Origin: Anagrus nilaparvatae
Lineage: Eukaryota; Arthropoda; Insecta; Hymenoptera; Mymaridae
Reading direction: 5' to 3'
NCBI GenBank assembly: GCA_022575985.1
Contig: JAKSXM010000206.1
Location: forward strand, 682,001-746,000
DNA length: 64,000 nucleotides
Positions 24,716-36,660 of this stretch are shown piece by piece (position 1 is the first letter of the stretch; each line of letters begins with the position of its first letter). Position numbers and translations under genes: made by a program. Below the pieces are notes generated by a model, which ran no database searches, was not told where the DNA came from, and was given only the letters and a program-made list of their open reading frames with translations.

Positions 24716-25924
24716 GGGTCGTTTTACCTAAACTTTTTTTTGATAATCGAATTTTTTTTTTTCTGTTAATTACTTTATATATGTCTCAAGAGTATGTAAA
24801 AAAAATTTATTTTTAAATCCTCCCCCCTAAGTATATTTTTTGGCCTGTTTTGCGCGCACCGTCAAACGTACTTTTGATAAAATTTAACGGTGTGGCTCTA
24901 TTATTATCTTACATATCTTCTAACTATTGTTAAATAGTTAGAAATTATGTCGGAACCGGTCACTGATAGAAATTATGAGCAAATTTAGCTAATATTCGCG
25001 ATTGTTTATGACGCCAAATTTAGCCGTGCCAAAATGGTAAAAAATAGCAAATCGGCCCAGCAGTAGGGGTAAAATCAGCTAAAGGTTCAGTATGAAAACC
25101 GGAGGGATAACTTTATGGTTCCAAAATCACTAATAACTTATAAGTATACTTAAATATACAAAAAAAAATGTTTTGTTAAATTTCTACGGAAAAAAAATTT
25201 TTATTCTTATTTAAAAACTATGTTTTTACACCTTCTAATTAAGATTTCTCTAAAACTACTCAACTGATTTTAATTTTTTTGGTCTAATATATTTTTTGTA
25301 AGTTCCTTTACGTAATAAAAAAAAAAAATTAATAATTTAATAACTAAAAGTACCGAAAAAATTATTCCAAAACTTCAAAGTCGTTTTACTCGAAACAACG
25401 TCTTTGAAAACCATGTACACGATTGCGCGATAACTTCTGCACCGATTTACTTTAAATTTACTAAGCAACTTAATAAATGCACTAATTTCGGGATGACGTC
25501 GAGTTTTTTTTTTTTATGTTCTCAAAAAATTTTTACAGCTGCTTTTGCCCAAAAATTATAGGCTTTTTTTTTCATTTTAACTTTGTGTAGCCGCCATTTT
25601 GTTCCTAATTAATTTTTTTGAAAAAACTCGACGTCATCCCGAAATTACGGGTTTTAAGTCTTACCAATTTTTTTTTTGTATGTTTTAGATTATGCTAAGT
25701 CAAGATATCCTGTACATAACTTTGGATTATTTTTTTTCAGAGACGCAAATACACCCCTCTTACGCAAAAATGACGTCACAAAAAACAAAAAAAAATTTTT
25801 TTTTTAAATTATTAATATATTCCTAAACAATAAAAAAAATTTGATTCAAATATCTCTATCCGTTATTTCACAATCCTACCTTGAAAATCAGCTAAAATAT
25901 CGACATATTTAGGTAAAACGACCC
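24716..25924. mobile_element. TTAA-flanked inverted-repeat element (copy A)
   Basis: Ends GGGTCGTTTTACCTAAA and its inverse TTTAGGTAAAACGACCC, directly flanked on both sides by TTAA (24712-24715 and 25925-25928). 1209 bp, no transposase. Internal inverted segment TCGGGATGACGTCGAG...CTCGACGTCATCCCGA (about 25488-25645). Sequence order and wording match copy B at 32590-33614. TTAA duplication fits piggyBac or Kolobok-type transposases; which one supplied mobility is unknown. Confidence 0.88.
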
Positions 25925-26149
25925 TTAAGCTATACGAATAAAAAAAGCAACCAATTTTCAAAATTGTAGGATTAAATTAAAAATATAATTTAATAAAATT
26001 ATCTAAAAAAAAAGTCATATTATAAAATTTTTACTGATCCATACGTCACATGCACTTTAAAAAAGCGAATCCAAAAAAAAAGTTCTATAATACTTGAGAT
26101 AATAACCATAATGCTAAATTACAAAATATCTAATACTATAAAGTGAGAG

Positions 26150-26480
26150 AATCAACAAAATTCAGTATACACTTTAGCCATTTTACACACACACACAAAC
26201 ACATTGATATACATAATAGATAAAGGCTTTCTGATAATTGTCACTTACACTGAATATACGTCTATTAAAACCACACATACACACAGACATATATATTTAT
26301 TTCCTATATTATTGTATGGCTAGGGAATATAGAAGTGAAGAGAATGTGAGTGGAAAATTGGAGGGAAAAGATATAACCTTCTATATCTATGCTTTAGTAC
26401 ATGCAATTTTGATAATTATAACGAAAGCCCCTGAAAACTTTGTGTTTATACGCACATGTCAGGCTTTGGATACGTGTATT
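26150..26480. promoter_or_regulatory. Island with (CA)n and GAAGAGAA tracts
   Basis: Contains ACACACACACAAACACA, a second (CA) stretch near 26270-26290 and TATATATTTATTTCC, with less A+T than its surroundings. An 85-codon frame (26238-26495) crosses it without recognisable domains. Regulatory role is a guess by resemblance to the other islands. Confidence 0.2.
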
Positions 26481-26939
26481 GGGTATTATGTTTAATTTTA
26501 CATTGATTAGATGAGTTTTGTGTGTTAGTAATTTTTTTTTTCGTCGTATATTCTATGAATAAAATTTCATATAAAAATAAATATAATTACTTTGTAGTAT
26601 GCATGGAAGAGTAAAAATTAAGTTAAAATTCTTTTTATGATGCTTTATAGGGACAAAATTTACTGGTGTTTTATTACTGAAATGCTTGAATACAAAGATG
26701 GTTTTTGAATTTGTTAATAATTACTTAGAACTGCTGCATCCGGAATTTAGGTTATTTAGGGATTTTTTTACTTGTTTAAAGTGTTGCAAATGTCATAAAA
26801 CAAATAGAAATGTTTTCTATTGTGTTTAGTTCGGTTTTAAGTCGCATGCGGTTTGTTGTGCATATTCTGGCTAGTTCTGTAAAATTCCTAGACGTAAAAA
26901 TTTTCGTGCGGAAAATCCGTATAAAATATGCATGCAAGA
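26481..26939. other. Gene-free stretch
   Basis: Contains a phrase like that at 6.19 kb (GTTGCAAATGTCATAAAAC against GTTGCAAATAACATAAAAC), suggesting a shared old repeat. No genes. Confidence 0.35.
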
Positions 26940-27400
26940 ACGCACGCGATTTAAGCGAAAAGCAATAGGAAACGCGTCAGGTCTGGATCAGCATTTATAA
27001 GTATAATCCGAGGTGTAATCTGTCTATGAATGTGGGTCGTAACCGCAAGCGTAGCCGCAACGCAATGCGCACAACGCGTTTTTTATCTTTGCGCATTGTC
27101 TTGCAGCTGCGGTTGTAGTTACGACATCCTTTTACGGCGTTAGTGCAGCCTAAGGCATATTCTACAATCATCACGCAAGAGTTTACCGGATAATTGTAGA
27201 ATGTGCCTAAAACTTGAAAAAATTTTTTTGCTCTCCCGGGCCCAAGACTCGTACGTAACAAAACTTTTGCGCTATTGATTCTTAATAAACTATTTTCGTT
27301 AGCGGTCAGAAAATATGTGTTTTCTCACCACTGACTAATAAGAAAAATCCTATGTAATTCTTGAATTTAAAAATAATCCCTGAAGTCGCAGTATACCACC
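26940..27400. repeat. Dispersed GC-rich hairpin repeat, copy 2
   Basis: GC-rich palindromic core: GTCGTAACCGCAAGCGTAGC (27029) pairs with the inverted GCTGCGGTTGTAGTTACGAC (27105-27124), with an inner CAATGCGCA/TGCGCATTG pair. A second hairpin, ATTCTACAATCAT...ATAATTGTAGAAT (27159-27203), follows. It shares blocks with 18.45, 23.5 and 42.75 kb. The 88-codon minus-strand frame (26995-27261) with RLRLRLR is a repeat artefact. Confidence 0.6.
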
Positions 27401-30249
27401 CTGGATTTAAAATCGAATCTTAATTTTTATGTTTTAGACAATTCTTTAATTTTTTTGACCATGGTTCGTAATGTGCTATTTTAAGTCTTAAAGTACCGTG
27501 ATTTTCAGCTAATAGAATTTTTATTTAATTTTATGGTGTTACGTCATTTGTAGCAGGTTAAACGAAAAAAAAAAATTTGTGTTTTTACAACTGAATTTTT
27601 TTCAGTGTAGATAATTTTTAAAATATAAAAATTAAAGGGTTAACCTTTATAATTTTCAGATTTCTATTACCCATTTTATGAATATCAAAAAAAAGGATTT
27701 AAAATCTCTTTTCCTATAATAAATCCCGAAACGCATAATATCCCTTTTACATCCTTTTATACAAAAAATGACTAAATAACTTCCAATTTTTCCTATATGT
27801 ATTAAAACATCAAAGACTGATAAATAAATACCCAAACAAAAACAATAAAATGTATGCACAGACATACTTAAAACAAAACATTATTTTTTTTTAAAAACAT
27901 CCCCTATATTTTTTATCACATATATAAATCCTATGGGATATTTAAGAGGATTTTTTTCTACCCCTAAAATTTTTCACCCACGTAATATTTACGTATATTA
28001 AACAAAAGTATTTTAGCCCCATTAAGTGTATAACACAGCTTACCTACCACCCTCTGTATAAATTTTCTCGTTAGTCCAGCCAATCTAGCAATGTATGACC
28101 TAACATATCTCAAGTGTTCTAATATTACAAGGGATATATTATGTGATGTACCATCAAGTTATAGTAATATATATAAAGGATCACGTCGACAGTTTTAACT
28201 TGTAAAACGAATGTATGTAGGGACAGAAAATTGACGCACTTTTCTACACCCTCGTCTAAAATTATACAATATGAAATTCTAGGGTATATATAAATTGAAG
28301 ACGATCAACGAAGTACTGTGTATGAGGATAAAAAGGGGCTAAGGGTCAAAATGATATCATCAAGAGATATTGTGATGACAAGCACTGAACCTACAAAATG
28401 AGTATTTATATATCAAAGTCTAAAGTTTCTGTTCTATATGGATATAGTCTTATGGACGTAAATATATTTGATTTTAGAAAATTATTAAACAAAAGGTACG
28501 ATTATTATTCAAGGGTAAGGAAATTTGATGTTATGTGCTTGGTTTTTCATGTGTGAACTGATTATGTTATTTTTCTTTTAGAAAATGAAAACATATTTTA
28601 TTTTGATATTTCAGATTTTTTTGAAAAATATATTTTTGAAATTCAAACTTTTATGATTAGGGTTAAAATAAAATGAGATTTCATGTTACGTATTTTCTAA
28701 ACTACCCTTATCACTTAGAAAGAAGGGCAAAGTTAACAAACATTATAGTTTATAAAAATGAAAACATAAGGATCTTCTTCCTTATCTGTTTTCTCTAGTG
28801 ACTTTCTGGAAAAATATTTTCCTAATTTTGCCATATCCCTTCTTAACATTAATTTTGTTCTAACCTCTCTGAAACATCTTTTTTTCCAAATTCTTCGCAA
28901 AATAAATAGTTTCATTTTTGTCTCTTTTGTAGCAAGTTATTTGTGTAAAATATTTTTTATTTAAGCTCAATATTAGAAACCATCTTTCTTAATCCTCAAT
29001 GACATGTTGATCTATCTTGACCGTTTGTAAGAAAACATTATTTCTGCTTCCTCTTGGAAGAATTATTGTGTACTAACACTGTAAGGCAACATTTTGGTTT
29101 AAGGCCTGTAAGAAGATGTTTTATTGAAAAAAATTGTGGTTGATTATTAATATGGACCCTGTTAATAAATATTAGGTAGGAAGGGGGTATTTAAAGTATG
29201 TCACTAAAAAAAAATGGTTACAATAACAGTTTTTTATTCATCGAGTAGGTTTTGAAAAATAGAGGCTAAAGCTTCTTGTACAGGCGTATCTACATACAAA
29301 CATTCAATTTTAGCATTTTAGAGGCATCAAAATAATCTGGGGACCAAATTTCTCCACAAATTAGATAATTTTAGGAATATTCCATTTTTTGACCTAACAA
29401 AATTATAAGTCACTATTTCATCTATTGAATATGCATAGGGTGATCGTGCCTAAAAATTTTGGAATAATCAAAAACGATTTTCGATTTAAATTCCTATTTC
29501 AGAGCAAGCATGTAACGCAGTTATTTAAAAAAATTTGAATAAATGAGAATTGGCATTCAATTTTACATTTTTTTTTACAATTTCTATTTACATTTGAAAA
29601 AAAATTGAATCAATTTTTTTTTTTTACATACAAATCTCTTTTAGATTCACATAACGTAATAACCCAATTGGTATTCACGTCAATATTCGTCAGAAATTTT
29701 TTTTTTTTTATTGCTGCAGGGCACATACCAACAGAAACAATTAAAATTTTTTTGTTACTTTACATACTCTCGATAAAAAATATCTCAAATAAACCACTTA
29801 CACGAATTCAACTTTTTATTAATTTATCTGCTTATATGAACACGTTCATTTTATAAGCTATTTTATTATATTTAAAAAAAAAGTACACCGAAGCTAAAAT
29901 TTTTTCCAGAGATTTCATTTGAAAAAAAAAATAGACTAGAAAAGCAAAATGAAAGAAGAAACGTGAATAAAAAAAAATGTTAAAAACGAATATCTCCTGT
30001 AAATTAGTGGCGATCAATTAATCACGCTTCAGCGCTTTTACAAAACGGAAAACCCTCGAATTTACATTTTATATAGAAAACGTAGAATTAAAGTCTCGTT
30101 TAATATCACGCGGATTATACTTTTTTTAACAAGAGAAATTTTTTTTATTTATTATTATTAAACTTATTAATCTATTAATTGAAATGAGTGAATAAAAAAA
30201 TATTATTTTAAATGCTAATTAATAAAAATTTAAAATTATGATTGATCCC
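27401..30249. other. Gene-free stretch
   Basis: Includes a slightly GC-richer segment at 28060-28400 (CTCGTTAGTCCAGCCAATC, AAAGGATCACGTCGACAG) of unknown nature. Several 60-83 codon frames are A/T-tract artefacts. No exon chain, RNA gene or bounded element recognised. Confidence 0.4.
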
Positions 30250-30506
30250 TCCAGATAATATATATAAATGTCCAAACGTAAATTATAAACCACGAGCTTT
30301 TTATTTAAAAGCATGACCTGAGTGTTGTTGTGTTAAATAGAAGAAAGAAAATAGGATAGAAAAAGATAGAAATATATTGAATATGAAAAGACAGAAGATG
30401 ACTGCCTGTGGCGTTAGTATGTGCGGGCGAGAGAAGAGTTTCAAAATGATTAATGCACGTTGTTCAGTGTGGCGAGTGTAAATAGCGAGTTTCCAACCCT
30501 CTTCTA
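30250..30506. promoter_or_regulatory. Island next to the left end of the 1.8-kb element
   Basis: Contains TAATATATATAAATG, AGATGACTGCCTGTGGCG, GTGCGGGCGAGAGAAGAG and TGTGGCGAGTGTAAATAGCG. It seems to continue on the far side of the adjacent insertion at about 32327-32420 (CATGCCACTACCCC..., GTCTCACTCTGCC), as if one island had been split. Confidence 0.25.
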
Positions 30507-31538
30507 TATATGGGCATATCTCACCAAGTGGTTATATTGCATATATGAGGGTTTTAATGAAAATCCAGCTTTCTGTTTAAAAAAAAAATTATTGAAATTT
30601 ATTTAAATATATTTCTTCTCAAGTCTCAAGAAATTTTTTTGCCTAATTTCTTTAATTATTATGAAATAACAGCCTTGGAATGATTCGAAACCCTAATATT
30701 TTGTTGGTAACCTTGTTAAGTTTTTTAAATTCTTAACATTACAGAGGGAATGCCGTAAAACTATTTGCCTTTTTATAAATAGATTTTGATAAATTAATAA
30801 TATATTTAATTTCTTCACATATTTAAAACAGTGTGCTCCTTTTCTAAAAAAAATTCTGCCAGCTGAAATATTGGTAACCACATTTTCAAATAAATCCGAC
30901 CAAAGAAAGTTTCTTAAGCCACAAATAAATGCCGTGAACAGTTTTTACTTATAACTATTCTCAAAATTCTGTACAATGTTTCACAATTTGAAAGTGATTT
31001 GAGAAAAACTGGTGCCTCCAATAATTTAGTAGATATCGACATCAAAAGGCTTTGTTGTCGATGCGTAATTTTGGTACTAAAATCACATTTTTTAATGGCA
31101 CTCGTTCAATTTTTAAAAAATCTTCGCAAAATCTTTTGTGATTTATGTAAAATGTTATAAGATTTCAGTTAAAAAAAACGGCATAGCTTAATTCAAAGCG
31201 TTGTATGTATAAACTGCAGTTTTATATAAACTAATCGTACAATTTAGAAGTGTTGTTTACCAATAACCTAAAAATAACAAACGTGTAAGAATTACGTATA
31301 TTTCATTCTTATACAGTTCAAAAAATATGTTTTTGATTTGAATTTAGTGCTTTAAAAAAATAAATAAAATTTTGTAGTTGTAGGTCATACTTAGTGGATC
31401 ATTAAAATCTATATTTCAAGAAATATACATTTTGAAAAAAATCAAAAACTAAAAAAATGTTTCAAAAATCATAGAAGGCACAACTAATAATTAAATGATT
31501 TAATAAATTATAATAAGATAATGCAATCATATTTTAAC

Positions 31539-31706
31539 CAGTGGTGGATTCAGAAAAGGGCCTAAAGGGTGGGGCGCTTAAGCAAAATTTTGTATGTTGT
31601 CTTATGAAATTTGTATAAAAAAACAAAATTATGAATAAAAAACATGCATTTTTTGGAGCTTAGGGGAGAAAATCACCCTTACCACCCCCCTTTTGATCCA
31701 CCCATG
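31539..31706. mobile_element. hAT-type MITE with near-perfect 8-bp duplication
   Basis: Ends CAGTGGTGGATTC and inverse GATCCACCCATG; flanks ATTTTAAC (31531-31538) and ATTTTAGC (31707-31714) differ by one base. Interior arms CCTAAAGGGTGGGGCGCTTA and TTAGGGGAGAAAATCACCC are imperfectly paired. CAGTGG ends plus 8-bp duplications are classic for non-autonomous hAT elements. Confidence 0.82.
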
Positions 31707-31977
31707 ATTTTAGCAGTAGTCAAATAAAAATTAGGTATAACGATAAAGAATTTTTAAAAGAATTATTTAGTAATATGAAGTTTAAAGACAAATAATTTGA
31801 ATGCTTTGAGTGATTTTTTGAAACAATCAGGAACTTTTCTTACATATTAAAATTTTATAAAACTGCAAAAATAAAAATTTTTTTAAAATAATTTTTTAAT
31901 AACTAATATGTTAACTATATTTTAGACTTTATGTGAGCAATGAGTTAAAGATTCAGGGAGCTTAGCCTAGCTATACC

Positions 31978-31998
31978 TATAGCGCAGTCGGTAGAACA
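31978..31998 (+). other. tRNA-derived fragment with A box
   Basis: TAGCGCAGTCGGTAGAAC matches the tRNA A-box consensus (TRGCNNAGYNGG) exactly. No B box or cloverleaf follows, so it is a tRNA 5' fragment or truncated SINE head, not a tRNA gene. Confidence 0.5.
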
Positions 31999-32589
31999 TT
32001 TAATTTTTTGTTTATAAAAAAATTAAAAATTTATCTTCTTATTATTGGTTTTTGGACAGAAATAAAATTTATTGTTATATACCTCTATATTTTCCAGTAT
32101 TTTTGAGAACTAATTTCATCATTTAGTAATTATAACCTTAAATATATTTTTTAATTTAAGAAGTTCATTTATCAAACGCCGTAGCTTAAAATTAAGTTAC
32201 GCAAAGAAAATCTTAATTCTTATTGTTTTATTAAACTTCTGTCCAAATGTCATTATTGTGCTCTCAAAAATAAAATTTATTTTATAAAATTAGAAATATA
32301 ACCACTTGGTGAGATATGCCCATATACTGTTTTAACATGCCACTACCCCTTTTATATCCATTGAATCTACAAACGTGTGCCTGAGTATATATACACAAAC
32401 TACCCTATTTCTGTCTCACTCTGCCTTTGTAAAGGGGATAGATTTAAATTTTCTACGAAATTGGATGTACTTAAATAAATTGTAAATGTGCTTTGGGCAA
32501 GAAAATATTCATGCATATACTTTTTCTTTTTTTTCATAATCTTATTTGCATTTTAAAATTTCTTATTATTTGTCGCATTGTGTACTTAA

Positions 32590-33614
32590 GGGACATTTTA
32601 CTATATTTTTTTTTTTGGAAAACGAAATTTTTTTTGTGCATAAATCACTTCATATATCTCTCAAAAGTATGCAAAAAAATTATTATTTCAAAATCCCTAC
32701 TCGAAGTATACTTTTTAGCATATTTTGCGAGCGCGGTCAATTTTTTTTTTTTCTTAAATATAATAAAAAAGTCAAAAATAAGATGAATATGAGGAAACTG
32801 AAGGGTTATTGTATGCACCCGGGATTGCAGACGACTGGTAAGTTAAAAAAAAAAAAAAAAAATTCATTTTTATCAACAAAAAAAAAATTTTGGTTTTTTG
32901 AAAAACAAGGTTTTTATTCCTTCTACTTAACACATCTGCAAAAATACTTGCCCGATTTTTATGCTTATGCTCTATATTTCTTTGTTATGAGTTTTTCTAA
33001 ATTAATTTAAAAAAAAATTAAAAAAAAAAATTAATTTAATCATTAAAATTAACAAAACAGTACCGAAAAATTTGTTTTGAAACTTTAAACGCGTTTTTCT
33101 CGAAACAGATTTTTTCAAACCGGTGTGCACGATTGCGCAATAACTACCCCACAGATTTACTCATAAATTGCTGAGTAATTAAAAAAATATAAACTTGAGA
33201 ACTTGACTTCGAGTTTTTTTTTATTTAAGTCTTTAAAAATTTTTTACAGCTCTTTTTGTCCAAAAATTTTAGGCTTTTTGTTGACTTTTTTCTTTCCGGA
33301 GCCACCATTTTGTTTATAATTAATTTTTTTGAAAAAACTCGAAGTCAAGTTCTTCATTAAGGTATAAACTCTTACCAAAATTTTTTTTTTTTTTTTCAGA
33401 TAACATGATTTCTCTGCAGCGTGCACACCGTTTTTTTTTAATGCTTCATTTACGCACGTGTCACGCGGAAGTGACGTCACAGAAAACTTCAAAATTTTTT
33501 TTTTTCTATTTTAATACTTATGTAAACTAATAAAAAAATATTTACTCAAATATCTGTAACCGTTTCTTCAGAATCCTTACCTAAAAAACACTACAAAATA
33601 TAGTAAAATGTCCC
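32590..33614. mobile_element. TTAA-flanked inverted-repeat element (copy B)
   Basis: Ends GGGACATTTTACTATA and inverse TATAGTAAAATGTCCC, flanked by TTAA (32586-32589; 33615-33618). Internal landmarks run parallel to copy A: TCTCAAAAGTATGCAAAAAA, GCGAGCGCGGTCAA, GTGCACGATTGCGCAATAAC, an inverted AACTTGACTTCGAG...CTCGAAGTCAAGTT pair and GTGACGTCACAGAAAAC. Frames of 97, 154 and 82 codons here are artefacts of A/T runs in the repeat. Non-autonomous. Confidence 0.88.
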
Positions 33615-33618
33615 TTAA

Positions 33619-34070
33619 TAAATTTTTTATGGCTGAATAAATTTTGTGATAATTAGTTTAGGTCAGTTTTGTTTGAAGAATTTGTTTTTATCAATTTGAA
33701 GTTTGATTTTATATTTTTAAACAATTAAAATTTTTAAATTTACTCTTTAAGTTGATTTTATCACCTCATAAGTTTTTACTTTATTAGCCAGTTTGAATGA
33801 TCAAAAATAGTTGAAAAAAAGAGTTTACAATAAAATGATAAAATTTTTAATTGCCTTCACTTGAAACATTGATAATTAAATACTTTTTAGTTCATTTTTG
33901 AACTCAGTTAATATTATAGAAAACACTTTTTTCAAATATTTTGTAAAAATCAATTTTTTCAATTTTCAAAGCCCAGCAGAAAATTTTATAATGAACCCTT
34001 GCTAAAAAATTGTTTTTAAGCTAATGTGTATGATTTAATTTGATCGTTAATATTCTGGAAAATTTGGGAC
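33619..34070. other. Gene-free A+T-rich spacer
   Basis: Spacer between two transposons; nothing recognised. Confidence 0.5.
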
Positions 34071-34073
34071 TTA

Positions 34074-35060
34074 CAGGGGAGTTCAATACATTTGGAACAC
34101 CAAATTACACCAAATGGTTATGGATGAGTTTGTTATGTTGAAAAAACATGCCGACTACCCTCCGTTCCTTCCAATGGGTCTTCTGGCCCTAGAAACGCAG
34201 GGCTCAATGTTATAAAATAGGATTTTTTGGTAATTTTCAATGAAACGTTAAAACCTCGCAAGTTAACCAAAACGCTTCTGGTTGGTCTCATTTTTTTGGT
34301 GTAAGTATCACCTTTCAAACGCCGTAAACCGCAATTTATTATCACTAATTCTCTCATTACTGTAGCCAATTAATCAAACGGTCATTTTTGGCTAAAAATG
34401 ATCAATTTTTAAAATGCTGCCAAATTTGTAATTTCTGACAAAAATGGGTTTTATAGGTCTGAAAAAATTCGTACAAGCTTCAAATTTTCAAAAATTTTTT
34501 GCTTATCTCATTTTCTTGATTCGTTTTTAAGAAATGGCTCTTCAAAGTTAGCATTAAAAATGAGCTTTTTTAAAAAATCGTAAATTGGGACTGTAACTTC
34601 AAAGTATCATATCTGGTTAACAAATAATTAAAAAAGATAAAGTAAAGAAGTTTTGGAAATTTGAAGCTTGTACAAATTTTTTCAGACCTATAAAACCCAT
34701 TTTCGTCAGAAATTACAAATTTGGCAGCATTTTAAAAATTGGTCATTTTTATCCAAAAATGACCGTTTGGTTAATTGGATACAGTGACGAGAGAATTAGT
34801 GATAATAAATTGCGGTTTACGGCGTATAAAAGGTGATACTTAAAACAAAAAAATGAGACCAACTAGAAGAGTTTTGGTTAACTTTCGAGGTTTTGGCGTT
34901 TCATTGAAAATTACCAAAAAATCCTATTTTATAACATTGAGCCCTGCGCTTCTAGGCCCAGAAGGCCCATTGGAAGGAACGGAGGGTAGTTGGCATGTTT
35001 TTTCAACATAACAAACTCATTGGTGTAATTCGGTGTTCCAAATGTATTGAACTCCCCTTG
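34074..35060. mobile_element. CAAGGGGAG foldback element, copy 1
   Basis: Ends CAGGGGAGTTCAATACATTT and inverse AATGTATTGAACTCCCCTTG, flanked by TTA (34071-34073; 35061-35063). Arms of more than 400 bp pair almost throughout around a short middle, so the whole 987 bp is one imperfect palindrome. Phrases such as GCCGTAAACCGCAATTTATT and ACCTATAAAACCCATTTT occur in both arms. A TTA/TAA duplication is the PIF/Harbinger signature, but the family is unassigned. The 78-codon minus-strand frame (34133-34369) lies in the arm. Confidence 0.9.
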
Positions 35061-35287
35061 TTAGAAAGCTATATAATTCATGAGTACAAATTTTTGATGT
35101 TTAAATCCCTCTTAAAATATGGGCCTTTTTTGGAGGAGTGATCTGGAAAATGAAGTCTGTTTCAAAAAATATAAAAAATTTATAAATTGTTGTGTGTTAA
35201 CAAAAACAATAGTCAAATAACACGTTGAATTATAAACAGTTTTAACAATTATGTCTCCCCCAATAGTACTACTACACAATTCTCACA

Positions 35288-35834
35288 AAGAAAGTTCAAT
35301 ACGTCTGAAATACCAAATCACTTCGAATGGTAATGGATAAATTTAAAAATGGACCTTCTGGGCCTAGCAACGCCTTGTTAAAATATTGACGTTTTAAGGT
35401 TACCTTCTAAGAAATGCCGTACCTTCCGTTTTGTCAATCAATAAACCTGATACCCATTTTAGGCAAAAAATGACCAATTTTAGGTTTTTTAAAAAACGTA
35501 TTTTTTATCACTATCTTTGTGTAAACGTATTTCAAAAACAACTTAAGGAAATCAAACGAGTAAAGAATTGCAGAAAACTTGGAGCTTATCCATAATATTT
35601 GAGAACTATAAAATTTGTTTTCATCGAAAATTGCAATTTTGGCAACAATTTCAAAAATGGTCATTTACGGTTTACGGCACTTGAAATGTTACAGCAACAC
35701 GGAGACCAGCGCCTTTAGGCCCAGAGGGACAATTGGCGTGAACTTGGGGTATCTGGTATGTATTTTTCAACTTACTAAACTGATACATAACCAATTGGTG
35801 TTATTTGGTTTTCCAAATGTATTGAAATTCCTTT
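35288..35834. mobile_element. Decayed copy of the CAAGGGGAG family
   Basis: AAAGTTCAATACGTCTGAAA at the left and AATGTATTGAAATTCCTTTA at the right are diverged family ends; internal GGACCTTCTGGGCCTAGCAA and AAAAATGGTCATTTACGG match copies 1 and 2. Terminal duplications are no longer readable. The 75-76 codon frames here are repeat sequence. Confidence 0.7.
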
Positions 35835-35989
35835 ATCAGTAATGCTCCTTAGAGTATCAGTATCTTTTAGCACCAATTTACGTGCCTCTCGCACTTAAAA
35901 AACTATGTAGTAGATAGTATAACTGAATTATTCTAACTCTCTAAACCTGAATCATTTCAAATCCCTAAATCTAAATTATTTGACTCCAC

Positions 35990-36660
35990 CCCTCTCTTAG
36001 GAAACCTCTATTTTTCATATCCCTTCATGTATTCGTGGTTTTTATCTATAATACCTCTCCATGTTAAGAATCACAAAATTTTAGAATGAAATGAAAAATT
36101 CAAAATACATGATAATGAAGGAAAATCTCTACAATAAAACTTAAAAATAGAGAATTAAAGTATTTAGGTTTTTCTGTCTAGAGTTGTTAGGTATATAAGT
36201 GTTAGTGTGTATGTTATAATATAACATACCCTGAAGAACTATTAAATCCTCTACGTGTATTAGCTCAGAGCTTTCCTTGTGGTTAAGGCTTGAAATTTAC
36301 CAACGTCATATCCCCGTTGTGTATACAGACTTAAACGAACTTGAGCTTTTATACAATATATATATATATATAGAATGAAACATGTAAACATGTCATCAAA
36401 AGAGGGATGAACAATAGAAGAGCCATGCGTCTATGCCATCATCAGTACTTTTGTACACATACAGATGTGTATAGAATATATATATATATAGGTAACAAAG
36501 AGAACGTTTAAATGAAAATCCCCTTGGTGAGAGAGAGAACGGGGTAGTGGCGGTAACGTGATAAACGGATTAATGGCCAACTAGAATAGTCGACTTAAGA
36601 GTGAAATAAAAGATATGAGGGAAAACTATGCACAAGGGAATTATTCGTATATGAGCAGTT
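35990..36660. promoter_or_regulatory. Island with (TA)n and GAGAGA tracts
   Basis: Two (TA)n runs (36356-36372; 36475-36491), GGTGAGAGAGAGAACGGGG, TAGTGGCGGTAACGTGATAA and AGTCGACTTAAGAG. Same composition type as the islands at 7.9, 12 and 19.4 kb. Candidate regulatory DNA, composition only. Confidence 0.25.

Larger units (their letters stand above)
30509..32324. mobile_element. 1.8-kb element with perfect 30-bp inverted ends, TA-flanked
   Basis: The left end TATGGGCATATCTCACCAAG plus TGGTTATATT (30509-30538) is exactly repeated in inverse at 32295-32324. TA follows each end (30507-30508; 32325-32326). The interior has no transposase frame and carries a separate hAT-type MITE (31539-31706) and a tRNA-like piece. 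TA duplication suggests Tc1/mariner-type mobilisation, but TA flanks are weak evidence in such A+T-rich DNA. Perfect ends suggest recent movement. Confidence 0.65.

Noticed and set aside
26995..27261. 88-codon minus-strand frame with RLRLRLR as a basic protein
   Set aside because: Produced by the GC-rich hairpin repeat; the related repeat at 23.5 kb reads the same LGRAKKFF words in a different context.
31978..32060. Functional tRNA gene
   Set aside because: Only an A box is present; no B box or acceptor pairing downstream.
32546..33010. 154-codon plus-strand frame as a gene
   Set aside because: Lies entirely inside the TTAA-flanked transposon copy B and is dominated by lysine and phenylalanine runs from A/T tracts; no domain.
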